A stretch of 48,523 nt of DNA from a virus. Position 1 is the stretch's first letter. The number at the start of each line of letters is the position of its first letter. The notes beneath the pieces were generated by a model, which saw only the letters and a list, made by a program, of their open reading frames with translations, was not told where the DNA came from and searched no databases. The translations under genes and the position numbers were made by a program. Of the stretch, positions 35,401 through 44,435 are shown piece by piece. The DNA is taken from positions 1 through 48,523 of the IMG/VR virus record IMGVR_UViG_3300049846_001244. One strand, given 5' to 3'.

Positions 35401-38400
35401 TCTAAAGATGTTGTTATTTCTCATAGAAATAACAGACGATATACCATGAGAGATATTGGAAAAATAGAACAAAGAATAGATCAAATTGAATATTACACTT
35501 CTCTTTCATTACTTGAAACCAATACCGAAAAATTAGTAATTAAGGATGCCCAAGGGAATGATAGATTTAAAAATGGTTTCATGGTTGATAATTTTAGAGG
35601 CCATGCTACGGGTGATACTATCAATATTGATTATAGTTGTGCAGTTGATCCAAATCTTGGAATATTAAGGCCCGCAATTGTAGAAAGAGGCGTTGAGCTA
35701 CTCGAAGTAAAACCATATGAAGTTAATTTATTGGGCTTTACCGGAATAGAAAATGAAACGGATAGAACAAATGCAAATTATACAAAAAAAGGTGACATAA
35801 TTTTACTAAATTACGAAACGGTTGATGCAAAAAATATGCAACAATTGTATGCAACCGATTTTGTTAATGTTAATCCATTTGAAGTTATATCATTTATTGG
35901 CAGATGCCAATTAACGCCAAGTTCAGATGAATTTAAAAGTACTGAGTTGGTCCCAGAAAGAATTGTGGATCTAGATACTGGATTGGCAAATGCATTAACC
36001 GACTTATCAAAGGGCCTAGGCACTGTATATACGTTTGACAGTGTAAAGTTTAATACACAATCTAGCGAACCGGTAATAACTACAGATACTATACAATCAC
36101 CGCCAATTCCTGCGGCCGCCTGGCACGTCAATGAAGATGGTAGTCTTGGTGTGCCTAACGAATTAGCAACACAATTAGCAAATCGCCAAAGTGCAAGAGA
36201 AAAACTTGCCAAAAAGGAAAAACTTATAAAGACATTAAAGGGCGAATTAAAGAGTGCTAAAGATAAAAAGACTAAGAAAGGTTTAAAAAATAAGATTAAA
36301 GCAATACAGGATGATATTGCGGAACTTAAACCGCAGGCAAGTTTACAAAATCCACCTCAGCCTAATTTTCCAAGTTTGTATATACAAGGTGAGCGCACAC
36401 AAACAAATAAAAGTGTTACGGCTAATGGTGGCAAAAAGATTAATGTTAAACAAACTGACATTAAAACATCACTAGGTGGGAGTGTGGTCAGCATTAATTT
36501 TGCTGAATTTTGTAGATCACAAATTGTTGAGTTTTCATTACAAGGATTGGCACCTGGTAGTAAAATCTATGCATTTATTGATGGTATACCGGTAACACAC
36601 TTCTGTATACCAAAATCTGCCGCCAATGAAATAATGATGCCCGCATGTGAAAGATCGCCTGCACCTTTTTCATTTTTTAAAAGATTCCATGAACCCGCTG
36701 GTGGAACAAATAATGGAATATTTCCAATAATTTCCGGTTCTGGTGCTACTGGTTATGTTGTATTTGATCCAACCCCAACAACTGGAATAAATGCAACAAA
36801 TGTGGCTTATTCGTTAACCGTAGATTCCGTTGGTTCATTAAATGGGTATCTATTCATACCAAACGGTTTACCAGTAAATATAGAAAGTGGAGAAAAATTA
36901 AAAGATTCTGCTTTAAATCCTAAATTTAAAACTGGCGAAAAACTAATACGATTTACCGACTCTCCACAAAATATTATATCAGAAAGTGATACTTCGTGTA
37001 ATGTTAAATTTCAATGTCAAGGGTTAATAGAAAAGAAGCAAAATACTATTGTATCCACCAAGGGCGCTGAAGTTGCAGTTGAATTCGCAAATGAAGAAAC
37101 AAAAGTAATTACAGATCTTAAAGAAACAAATTATAAATTAAGTTATGCTACATGGAATGATCCTATTGCCGAAACAATAACATGTGAAGAGCCGGGTGGT
37201 ATGTTTGTGACGGGTGTTACTGTTTATTTTAGAAATAAACCATATAAAGGACCTTCTGGGAAATCTATAAATTTTCACACAAGAGATAATATCGCAAATG
37301 CACCATTAAATCCGGTTGTTCCTATTTCCGTGGAAATAAGAGAAAACGCCGTTGGTTTCCCTGGCCCCTTAACATTGCCTGGCTCAAGGGTATTTCTGTA
37401 TCCAAATCAGATTGTAATTAATGATGTGGCCAATGATGTCGATCCACAAAAAGGTGATAATGGTGACAGATCAACTGGCCAACTTTTTATAAGCATTCCC
37501 TCATCAAATGTATTTGATGATACAAATGCGGCCATACATCAACATTACCCAAATGCCGTTACTGGGTACACTTCATTTTCTAGTGATGGAAAATATATTA
37601 ATGGTGGTGGAAATGTCGTTGAAGCAAATATGCCCGTTTGGAATCCTAAAACAAGAACACTTGCAGGAACCATGCCCGAATCAACCGAACATGCGGGATT
37701 TGTTGGAACATATTTTGAATTTGATTATCCAATATACTTACAAGAAAAAACAGAATACTCGATTGTTATAAGAGCAAACTCCCAAAACTATGAAGTCTGG
37801 TATGCCAGAATTGGTCAATATAAAATGGGAGAAAATGTTATATTAAATACTACCGGAAATTATAATGGTGTATTTTTAAAGTCGGCCAACTCATCAACAT
37901 GGACACCAGATCAAGAAGCCGATTTGATGTTTAAAATGCATAAAGCACAATTTCCTACCAATGTTACTGGTGAGGTTACATTTGTCAATCAAGATGGCTC
38001 TTTTGATAAACTCGAAAACAATCCATTTAAAATTGAAGCCGGATCAAATACGATTAAAGTTTATCATAAAAATCATGGACTAAGAAATCGACAATCCGCA
38101 GAGCAAAAACCAAGAATTAAAATTATGGGAGTTTCTTCTTCAGTTGGGGGAATTGATCCGATATACATCAATACCGAATCAACTGATAGTGTAAATAAAT
38201 GGCACGATGTTACTGTATTGGATTTTGATACATATTCATTTCAAGTCTTTGATGGCAACGCTAAACCCTTAGATTCTACGGAAACTATCTATAGAACGGG
38301 AGGGAGTACAATATTCACCACCTCAGATATTCAAGTTGATGAAATGTTAATTAATATATCAAATATTACATTTGATGATACAAATATTGATTATTCATAT

Positions 38401-39918
38401 AGAATTTGTTCGGGTAATGGTGTTCATGGTTTAACCTTTGAGCCATATGTTTTGCCAACAATTAATGATTTCATTGCATTTCAACCTGGTCAACAAATTA
38501 TATTTGATGAACCTAAATTGATTTGTGGTATAGCAAATGAAGGTAGATGGAATTACCTAGATAATTCGGTTAATGGAATAATGGACACACCCGGGAGTGC
38601 ATTGGGTTCTAGTAAAAGCCTATTTGTAACCGCATCATTGAGTACGGATAACCCTAATGTATCTCCAATAATTGATTTGGGTAAAACAAATGCGTTAATT
38701 ATTGGAAATAAAGTTTCGGATCCTGGTCTTGTTAATGAGTATAAGGCTTTCACGGAACCAAATGATTTAGTATTTTTTGGTTTTAAAGATTGTGGGGTTG
38801 TTACATCAATAAGCGGTGTCAATTTAATCGTAATTGATGGTACAAAATTTCACGTTAATGGATATGTCAAATTAATTGATCAAGATAATAAACCACATAT
38901 TAGAAAAATAATTTCAATATCCGGTAATGCATTAACTTTAGATAGTGTATTTCCAACATCAGTAACAGGTGGAACGGCACATTCATCTGGTTTAAATTTC
39001 TGGTCTTTTGGGGATGTACCTGAAGATGTAACTTCTGGTATAACCTTATCAATTAGTGGGGATACATTTGCATCCACTGATCCTGTGGTAATTTCCGTTT
39101 TAGCTGAAGTATTTCAGGGAACTTTAATAAAAATTATAGATAGCACTAGTGCAGAAATCGTAACTAGGATTATTAGTGTAATAAGAACAAGTTCAACAGA
39201 TATTACAGTAAGAACCGAATCCGATCTATCTACTTTGGTTGGTCCATTTTCAATTAAAGTATATAATGATGTATTAACTTGTTATGGTTCTGGTGCTACG
39301 GATGCCCCTTTAGCAAGATCTATCGGTAAAGCATTCCTCGCCTCTATGCAAGAAGGTCAATATATAAAAGTCATCAATACAACATCAAATAAAAATGATG
39401 CAACTTATGAAATTGTTAGAATTAAGGAAGTAATTGATGATACTGGAGTTGAATATAAACTTTTAGTTGAAGTGAATTATGATATAGATGAAGATGTTGC
39501 TCCACAAAATGTTACAATTGTTGGTATAGAAGATTTTTATTCATTGGAAAGTCCCGTTCGAGGAACTTCACCATGCTCATATATCACAAAACGTATGATA
39601 TTGGCAAACCCATGCACTGCATTGAAGGTTAAATTTTTGGCAAATGTGAGAAATGATCAAAATTTACAAGTGTTTGCCAAATTTTCTGGATTATCGACTA
39701 CGGAAAGTTTTGATAATGCGAGATATGAAGAATTAACTCCAGTTAATGGAAAAGTTCCTGCATTTGCATCCGATGATAATATATTTCACGATTATGAATA
39801 TGAGTCTGAATTTTTAACTCCATTTACGCAAGTTGCCATAAAAATAACATTACAGGGGACAGATTCTACAAAACCAATTAAAGTACAAGATTTACAAGTA
39901 ATTGCATTGGATTCATAA
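32428..39918 (+). CDS. Giant virion protein with DUF4815 domain, 2,496 aa
   Basis: The start (YFDDYSEKDGYYRMLFRPRFAV, QARELTQMQTMFQTQISR, HFFKEGSLVIPG) is diagnostic of DUF4815, found in baseplate-associated structural proteins of cyanophages and relatives. Further landmarks are KAYVQGYEIEKL (~400), DVFDFRSTKSLSGDINEKL (~910), and GKIEQRIDQIEYYTSLSLLE (~1,010). A Lys-rich coiled coil lies near 1,256-1,302, and the C-terminal ~1,000 residues are beta-rich with no assignment. By position it may take the place of gp10 and neighbours as a large peripheral baseplate or fibre-attachment protein; that is inference. Confidence 0.85.
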   Translation: MVDIKDQLKSAPYFDDYSEKDGYYRMLFRPRFAVQARELTQMQTMFQTQISRMGRHFFKEGSLVIPGTCNYDTNYTYVKVYINQTIDNSIYFTDDVAIRNNFIGKVITSQSGVKARIINYTEPDLNGIIRLYVKYNQAGENNNGSAVKRFQASEELTVDDSGIVLETISDSALVTGTGTGATIKEGVYFTNGFFAIVLEQAIVIDPEGTTPSISIGLNVLTTIVTPEEDEALLDNAQGSPNYAAPGAHRLKIELVLSTRPIDRITTGELTNTEFIELIRLNNGLAAEPPNRTDYNILRDEMARRTYDESGNYVLKPFVTVAHEFLNDGTNNGYYTLDMLKRSTSNAANDVGEKLLGITGSHPFGDYFLPGNSESEFLAAANSKLAYLIEPGKAYVQGYEIEKLDRSVTIGRKAIDTTIAKPNIIKTMRGPFFKITNIKGLPALAWGEARDVNPSFAKILLFSRKREFLESPSGIPIAPGSSTLSGAPLTLNESSPYCIGVARGIFLEYDSGVPGNEKASYLLHVSDVKITNPDYNIEHIQSMYQTPIGGVISTVGFSCDTFQYSLPLLGATVSCAVANFGKKQIEAKNAYWKTLADQRISINDNLVVGSAAENNIIYLYAAAPALNNQTISVTSSSNDTFTDLEISKLYTQLEEQDSGTLLYPLPNGYVNNVDLQSVDYITQKLFVETSTANQITITIPSGEGIVTSYSQTEWFFCNAAGVQLRPISVVNNTSTQVTVTFDTISNQPIVAIIPVRMSGQNSVTKRDKIYRQGIYQNTGTPSGQHYLTTPINVTPPQTISLGVSDVIRITAIYMAGDFSTDPTPNDPNIMDRYELDNGQRDTYYGIAEIKLKRGAQVPTGRITIVYDWFEHTTDGSYFCINSYPLGPGFDISDIPTYTSVDSGRKYFLADVFDFRSTKSLSGDINEKLSYLPDGDIFAGYTHFLHRKDKLYITPQGEFRILEGIPSLKPTLPPDPVDGMVSAELNLPALTRSSKDVVISHRNNRRYTMRDIGKIEQRIDQIEYYTSLSLLETNTEKLVIKDAQGNDRFKNGFMVDNFRGHATGDTINIDYSCAVDPNLGILRPAIVERGVELLEVKPYEVNLLGFTGIENETDRTNANYTKKGDIILLNYETVDAKNMQQLYATDFVNVNPFEVISFIGRCQLTPSSDEFKSTELVPERIVDLDTGLANALTDLSKGLGTVYTFDSVKFNTQSSEPVITTDTIQSPPIPAAAWHVNEDGSLGVPNELATQLANRQSAREKLAKKEKLIKTLKGELKSAKDKKTKKGLKNKIKAIQDDIAELKPQASLQNPPQPNFPSLYIQGERTQTNKSVTANGGKKINVKQTDIKTSLGGSVVSINFAEFCRSQIVEFSLQGLAPGSKIYAFIDGIPVTHFCIPKSAANEIMMPACERSPAPFSFFKRFHEPAGGTNNGIFPIISGSGATGYVVFDPTPTTGINATNVAYSLTVDSVGSLNGYLFIPNGLPVNIESGEKLKDSALNPKFKTGEKLIRFTDSPQNIISESDTSCNVKFQCQGLIEKKQNTIVSTKGAEVAVEFANEETKVITDLKETNYKLSYATWNDPIAETITCEEPGGMFVTGVTVYFRNKPYKGPSGKSINFHTRDNIANAPLNPVVPISVEIRENAVGFPGPLTLPGSRVFLYPNQIVINDVANDVDPQKGDNGDRSTGQLFISIPSSNVFDDTNAAIHQHYPNAVTGYTSFSSDGKYINGGGNVVEANMPVWNPKTRTLAGTMPESTEHAGFVGTYFEFDYPIYLQEKTEYSIVIRANSQNYEVWYARIGQYKMGENVILNTTGNYNGVFLKSANSSTWTPDQEADLMFKMHKAQFPTNVTGEVTFVNQDGSFDKLENNPFKIEAGSNTIKVYHKNHGLRNRQSAEQKPRIKIMGVSSSVGGIDPIYINTESTDSVNKWHDVTVLDFDTYSFQVFDGNAKPLDSTETIYRTGGSTIFTTSDIQVDEMLINISNITFDDTNIDYSYRICSGNGVHGLTFEPYVLPTINDFIAFQPGQQIIFDEPKLICGIANEGRWNYLDNSVNGIMDTPGSALGSSKSLFVTASLSTDNPNVSPIIDLGKTNALIIGNKVSDPGLVNEYKAFTEPNDLVFFGFKDCGVVTSISGVNLIVIDGTKFHVNGYVKLIDQDNKPHIRKIISISGNALTLDSVFPTSVTGGTAHSSGLNFWSFGDVPEDVTSGITLSISGDTFASTDPVVISVLAEVFQGTLIKIIDSTSAEIVTRIISVIRTSSTDITVRTESDLSTLVGPFSIKVYNDVLTCYGSGATDAPLARSIGKAFLASMQEGQYIKVINTTSNKNDATYEIVRIKEVIDDTGVEYKLLVEVNYDIDEDVAPQNVTIVGIEDFYSLESPVRGTSPCSYITKRMILANPCTALKVKFLANVRNDQNLQVFAKFSGLSTTESFDNARYEELTPVNGKVPAFASDDNIFHDYEYESEFLTPFTQVAIKITLQGTDSTKPIKVQDLQVIALDS

Positions 39919-39919
39919 T

Positions 39920-40177
39920 ATGAAAGAAAAATATTTAAAAGTGAAAGATAATGAAAACCTGATACGTGATACCACTAGTGGTGCAATATTAAACGTGGAT
40001 ACAAATTCATGGCAAGCATACCAAATAGAGAAACAAAGAAGGGCAATCATCAGAATTGAAAAAGAAAAGGAAAGAGCAACTATAAATAATCTAGAAAATG
40101 AAGTTCAAAATATCAAAGAAGATATTAAAGGAATCGAATCATTATTAAACAAAATTTTGGAGAAACTTAATGGCTGA
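39920..40177 (+). CDS. Small virion-associated coiled-coil protein, 85 aa
   Basis: The N-terminus (MKEKYLKVKDNENLIRDTTS, then GAILNVDTNSWQAYQIEKQRR) matches a short conserved protein of T4-like phages that pairs a RD-x-x-TGAIIN-type head with a helical tail; here the tail is a coiled coil (IRIEKEKERATINNLENEV, IESLLNKILEKLNG). ATG 39920 follows the DUF4815 stop by one base; the longer frame from 39902 lies inside that gene and is rejected. It overlaps the next gene by eight bases. It may be a small structural or assembly protein. Confidence 0.66.
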   Translation: MKEKYLKVKDNENLIRDTTSGAILNVDTNSWQAYQIEKQRRAIIRIEKEKERATINNLENEVQNIKEDIKGIESLLNKILEKLNG

Positions 40178-40394
40178 AATCCAAGTGCCCGATTATGCTA
40201 GTGTTAAACTTTGGTGGGAAAAAACCAACGAACTAGGCACGGCTATTGGTGATTTAGACAACTTTAATATATTGGTTGATCCATTATTTGGTGGTGCCAC
40301 AAACCCAAATATAGTTTCGGCAATAAATTCGTTATTTGTTTCATTTTCTGATAATGATCGGTTGGTTTTGGTTAGAGCAATAGCAATGAGTTAA
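40170..40394 (+). CDS. Small late protein, 74 aa
   Basis: The product (VPDYASVKLWWEKTNELG, LDNFNILVDPLFGG, IVSAINSLFVSFSDNDRLVL) is helical and slightly acidic, with no family that I recognise. GGAG stands before ATG 40170, inside the preceding gene. Its position in the structural operon between a coiled-coil protein and a beta-sandwich-like protein suggests a minor virion or assembly protein. Confidence 0.65.
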   Translation: MAEIQVPDYASVKLWWEKTNELGTAIGDLDNFNILVDPLFGGATNPNIVSAINSLFVSFSDNDRLVLVRAIAMS

Positions 40395-40402
40395 AGGAAT
40401 AT

Positions 40403-40756
40403 ATGGCGATAAACAGTAATTTTAAAAATGCTAATGTACCGAACGTTCCGTATCATGCTACAAATTTTGTAACAATTTATACGGCTCCAGTTAATGTTGT
40501 TAGTTATTTTATTCACATTAACGTTGCATCATTGGGCGCAGGGGGTCAAGTATCAATAAGGGTGTGGGATGATTCTGCCGGCACTTACACATATTTGGTT
40601 AAAGGTGGTGCAGTACCGGCAGGGGCCGCATTACTTGGATTGGTAGAAAGCAATAAACTTGTATTGGAAGGTCAAGATAGATTAGAAGTTAAATCGGATT
40701 CTCCTGGAATCAATTTTGATGTGCAGACATCATTTATTGAAGATGTAAACGCTTAG
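40403..40756 (+). CDS. Putative virion protein, beta-rich, 117 aa
   Basis: The sequence is almost all strands (NFVTIYTAPVNVVSYFIHINVA, GGQVSIRVWDD, TYTYLVKGGAVPAG, LLGLVESNKLVLEGQDRLEV), as in small jelly-roll or Ig-like virion decoration or fibre-connector proteins. No family can be named. AAGGAAT precedes ATG 40403. It lies directly before the collar-domain fibre gene, so it may help attach or fold that fibre; this is inference. Confidence 0.65.
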   Translation: MAINSNFKNANVPNVPYHATNFVTIYTAPVNVVSYFIHINVASLGAGGQVSIRVWDDSAGTYTYLVKGGAVPAGAALLGLVESNKLVLEGQDRLEVKSDSPGINFDVQTSFIEDVNA

Positions 40757-40763
40757 GAGTAAA

Positions 40764-43292
40764 ATGTCTTATATTGGAAATAATAAATCACCATTGATAT
40801 TTGGACCAAATACAAGGGACGATATTGTTCCAGATGGTGGTACTTCAGTGTTTAATTTGAGCCAAGAAGTTCCCGGTGGATATGAAGCTAACATTACTGT
40901 TTTACGGCAACGGTATATTAAGCAAAAATTAGTAACAGGCACCACTGCAATTACATATTCTTTAGCACCAGATGAGTTGATTATATCAGGTGATCAAGAT
41001 TTGTCGGCAGCATTTTCGAGGGTTAATATTGGCGATTTTATTGAAATTGAAGGAACTCCAGTTCCATCAAATATTGGAGTTTGGCAAGTTTTAAACGTTG
41101 ATTATGATGGCTCAACAATAACAATATCATTAAATGGAAATTTAGTATCAACTGGCCCATCACTTGTTACTGATATATTTTCTCATGGATTTTTTGGACC
41201 ATGGGAAGTATTAGAACCAGAAACCGATTATACAATATCAGGGATTGGAAACGACTACAATAAACAAATTTCATTCAATTATATACCACCAGAATCAGAA
41301 AGAATTTATGTGGTGCATCATGGTGAGGCCACATATAATTTTGTACCAACTCAAGGGAGTGTTGGTCCGGATCAACTACAACCCAATCTTAGAAATTTTG
41401 TAGTAGACCGATATACAGGTAATGCAATCAAAACAACATTTGCTTTGAGTCAGCCGGCTATAGATTCTCGCTCTCTGGTAGTTACTCTAGATGGTATTGT
41501 GACAGACGGTGATAGTATCTCATATTCGGGGGGCATTTGGAATTTAACAGAAAGTGTTCCTAGTTCTGGAATATTCGATCAAATAACTTTTGACACACCA
41601 CCGGCAAATGGAACTGCCATTCGCATATTGCATTTAACTTTTTCTACGGTAAGCAGGAGGGCACTATACTCCCCAGCACAATTACCATACGTTGTGCAGG
41701 ATAATAGTGTCTCTGCGGATAAACTTCAAAATAATTCAGTTACAGCAAGCAAATTGGCTGATAATTCAGTGGATAATAGTGCAATTATCGATGATAGTGT
41801 ATCTGGAAATAAAATATTACTCAATAATAATGAATACCTAAGATCGTTAGACAATACTTCATCACCTCAGGGTATTATTAAATTAGACACATCAAATAAT
41901 ATCAGTATTGAATCACCTAATGACATAAATGTTAATGCTGATATAATACCAAGTACACCTACAACATTAGGAAGCAATTCTAATCCCTTTGGTGCTATTC
42001 ATACAAATGGACCTATATTGGTTGATGGTGGTACTGTAACCATTGATTCGGGTACTGTGACTGCACAATCTGCAAATATTTCAGGTAATATTACCGTTGC
42101 CGGAACGGTCGATGGGGTTGATGTTTCAAGTCTAAATGCACAGGTTCAAGCCTTGGTGTTGGGATTTCCTGCCGGTGTTGTGTTACCATTTGCCGGCAAT
42201 GTGGTGCCATTTGGTTGGCTATTATGTGATGGTAGTTCATATAATATATCTAGTTATCCGACATTACATTCTGTTATTGGCTATCAATTTGGTGGTGGTG
42301 GATCGACATTTAATGTTCCCAATATGGGTGAAAAGTTTCCTTTAGGTTTAGGTGGAGCACTTTCTCTTGGTGATACCGGCGGTCAATTTGATCATTATCA
42401 CCAAGTGCCAGATCATACACATGATGATATTCATACCCATACAGTTGCCGGGCACAATCATGAAAATTTAGTTTCACAAGGTTCAACATTATCGGTAACT
42501 ATTCCATCGGGTACCCATACCACATCAATTGGACATTCACATACTGGCAGTATACCATCATCGGGGGTTCATGAACACTTTTTAGGTTCAACTGGTCAGA
42601 ACCTGCCAATTAATAGGCAGGTTTATGCATCTAATGAAAGTATACCAGTATCCGGTATATATCCCGATAGAGAACCAAAACACAATCATACAATATCAGC
42701 ATCTTCTGATAATGAAAGTTCAACCCATACGCACACTGTTAATATGGCTACTGAAAATGATCCAACACTAGCCGAACACACACATAATATAAAAACAGTT
42801 AATATTCAAAGTGCCGGAGCATATTCGAGTGGAGATCCTCATTTTGTTGTAGCCAATGGTCCGACCATATTAAGAGATATACATCCATCTAGTGCCACAT
42901 ATGACGGCCAACATACACATAGTTATACTGCCGTAACTACTGGTCAAAGTGCCCCACATAATCACGACTTTTCACAACCAACCGATACTACAAACTCAGA
43001 ACACGATCACATTGTTAGAGGAACCGTACCAAACACAAATTCGGCACATTCACATTCTTTGGTAATCGATACATTATCTGCAAATAGTGTAAGCACAGGA
43101 GAACACACACACCCAACAAATTCATTAACAGGAAAAATAGGAAAAGTTACCGGTGGGGTTTCAGGGGATTCCAATATAACAACTTCACAAAGAAGCGTTT
43201 CGGTGACAGGGCAAGTTTCATCTCCAGGTCCAGGAACAACAGATGCGGCCAACCCGCCATATATAGTATTGAATTATATTATAAAGTTTTAA
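40764..43292 (+). CDS. Tail-collar fibre protein with His-rich C-terminus, 842 aa
   Basis: Residues ~469-530 are a phage tail collar domain: FPAGVVLPFAGNVVPFGWLL, CDGSSYNISSYPTLHSVIG and FNVPNMGEKFPLGLG. Before it lie repeats of the D-N-S-V-x-x-x-K-L type (~310-345) typical of fibre shafts. The last ~300 residues hold many His pairs (THTVAGHNHEN, HSHTGSIP, THTHTVNMA, QHTHSYTAV, HNHDFSQP, HSHSLVID), comparable with the metal-binding HxH of T4 gp12. It ends with an NPPYIVLNYIIKF strand common to collar proteins. AGGAG precedes ATG 40764. It is probably the short tail fibre that locks onto the host surface. Confidence 0.85.
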   Translation: MSYIGNNKSPLIFGPNTRDDIVPDGGTSVFNLSQEVPGGYEANITVLRQRYIKQKLVTGTTAITYSLAPDELIISGDQDLSAAFSRVNIGDFIEIEGTPVPSNIGVWQVLNVDYDGSTITISLNGNLVSTGPSLVTDIFSHGFFGPWEVLEPETDYTISGIGNDYNKQISFNYIPPESERIYVVHHGEATYNFVPTQGSVGPDQLQPNLRNFVVDRYTGNAIKTTFALSQPAIDSRSLVVTLDGIVTDGDSISYSGGIWNLTESVPSSGIFDQITFDTPPANGTAIRILHLTFSTVSRRALYSPAQLPYVVQDNSVSADKLQNNSVTASKLADNSVDNSAIIDDSVSGNKILLNNNEYLRSLDNTSSPQGIIKLDTSNNISIESPNDINVNADIIPSTPTTLGSNSNPFGAIHTNGPILVDGGTVTIDSGTVTAQSANISGNITVAGTVDGVDVSSLNAQVQALVLGFPAGVVLPFAGNVVPFGWLLCDGSSYNISSYPTLHSVIGYQFGGGGSTFNVPNMGEKFPLGLGGALSLGDTGGQFDHYHQVPDHTHDDIHTHTVAGHNHENLVSQGSTLSVTIPSGTHTTSIGHSHTGSIPSSGVHEHFLGSTGQNLPINRQVYASNESIPVSGIYPDREPKHNHTISASSDNESSTHTHTVNMATENDPTLAEHTHNIKTVNIQSAGAYSSGDPHFVVANGPTILRDIHPSSATYDGQHTHSYTAVTTGQSAPHNHDFSQPTDTTNSEHDHIVRGTVPNTNSAHSHSLVIDTLSANSVSTGEHTHPTNSLTGKIGKVTGGVSGDSNITTSQRSVSVTGQVSSPGPGTTDAANPPYIVLNYIIKF

Positions 43293-43295
43293 AAT

Positions 43296-44378
43296 ATGTC
43301 AAAATACATTGGATCGGCAGGACCATACGGGGTATTTGAAAAACAAATAATTGTTGGAGACTCCCTTCAAACTGAATTTGATTTGATATATCAAGTTGGT
43401 CATCCCTCTTCTATTCTTGTATCAACTGAAGGTGTTTTACAGGAACCAAGTTCTGCTTATACCATTTCAGAGGGTGGGAGAAAAATAGTATTTTCATTTC
43501 CTCCGTTGGTTGGTGAAAGGGTGTTCATAATATATTTGGGAAGAGAATTATCTGTTCCGGCTGTATCTGGTAATTTCCCAATAAGAATTAGATTGGAAGC
43601 CCCTGTATTAAATGGTTTAGATAATGATTTTAATTTGCTGCCATATCTACCAGTAGAAGTTCAATTATTAAGGGAAGAGGGCACTATAGTTTTTCTTGAT
43701 GGTGTTGAATTAAAATTTGGCACAGATTGGACTTTAGACGTTGCACCAGATTATAAAGTTGGAAATGTAATACAATTCACATCAGCACCAAATGCATTAA
43801 GTGTTGTTGATATATACGTTCATGGCATAGAGCGGTCTGATATTAAGACGGTTGATCCGCATAGCATAACTGGAGACAAACTTACAAATAACATCACAAT
43901 TGGTGGTCCCACCAATAAATGTGAGGCAATTTATGTAAAAAACCTTTATGTTGATACGCCGATTGCATCTTATCAAACTGGTGAAGTTGTAATTAAAACT
44001 CACAATAATTTCACCAACTCCGAATCTCATATATTAACGGCCGCAATAACCACTTTAGACAATTCGCCAACAATCATATGGGATTATACTTTGTTTGTTG
44101 ATTCCATGATGTGGTTTGAAGTTGATCTGGTTGGATATAATGTTTCTATAGATGAAAATGTTTGGATCCACTTAAAGGGTGGAATCAAGCGTAAAGGTGG
44201 TGTTGCAAGTATAGTTGGTTTGACTATACAACATTTTGGTACTGATTCATCTGATTATACTGCATATGCAGAGGCTTCAGGAACCGACCTACAAATAAAA
44301 GTCGTTGGGCATCCAACAAATTCTATTAACTGGGGTGCAACGATTAAACACCAATCGATTACATACCTGGCACTATAA
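43296..44378 (+). CDS. Tail fibre protein, 360 aa
   Basis: The first ~190 residues are strand-rich, with FEKQIIVGDSLQTEFDLIYQ and ILVSTEGVLQEPSSAY, then FLDGVELKFGTDWTL, resembling repeated N-terminal fibre domains of phages in which a 'value plus offset' strand pair recurs; similar text occurs near residue 100-200 of the preceding fibre. A SITGDKL shaft element (~191) links to a C-terminal beta domain (~240-360). It starts three bases after the previous stop and ends just before a late promoter. Host-recognition role inferred. Confidence 0.7.
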   Translation: MSKYIGSAGPYGVFEKQIIVGDSLQTEFDLIYQVGHPSSILVSTEGVLQEPSSAYTISEGGRKIVFSFPPLVGERVFIIYLGRELSVPAVSGNFPIRIRLEAPVLNGLDNDFNLLPYLPVEVQLLREEGTIVFLDGVELKFGTDWTLDVAPDYKVGNVIQFTSAPNALSVVDIYVHGIERSDIKTVDPHSITGDKLTNNITIGGPTNKCEAIYVKNLYVDTPIASYQTGEVVIKTHNNFTNSESHILTAAITTLDNSPTIIWDYTLFVDSMMWFEVDLVGYNVSIDENVWIHLKGGIKRKGGVASIVGLTIQHFGTDSSDYTAYAEASGTDLQIKVVGHPTNSINWGATIKHQSITYLAL

Positions 44379-44379
44379 C

Positions 44380-44386
44380 ATAAATA
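44380..44386 (+). promoter_or_regulatory. Putative late promoter (ATAAATA)
   Basis: cATAAATA immediately after the 360-aa fibre stop codon, 49 bp upstream of ATG 44436. Confidence 0.62.
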
Positions 44387-44435
44387 ATATCCGTAATAAT
44401 ACATAACACCATAGTTATATAATTCGGGTATCAAA

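Noticed and set aside
35811-36212. Minus-strand 133-codon frame within the DUF4815 gene
   Set aside because: It lies wholly inside a well-supported 2,496-codon gene; other long minus-strand frames in the structural block were rejected for the same reason.
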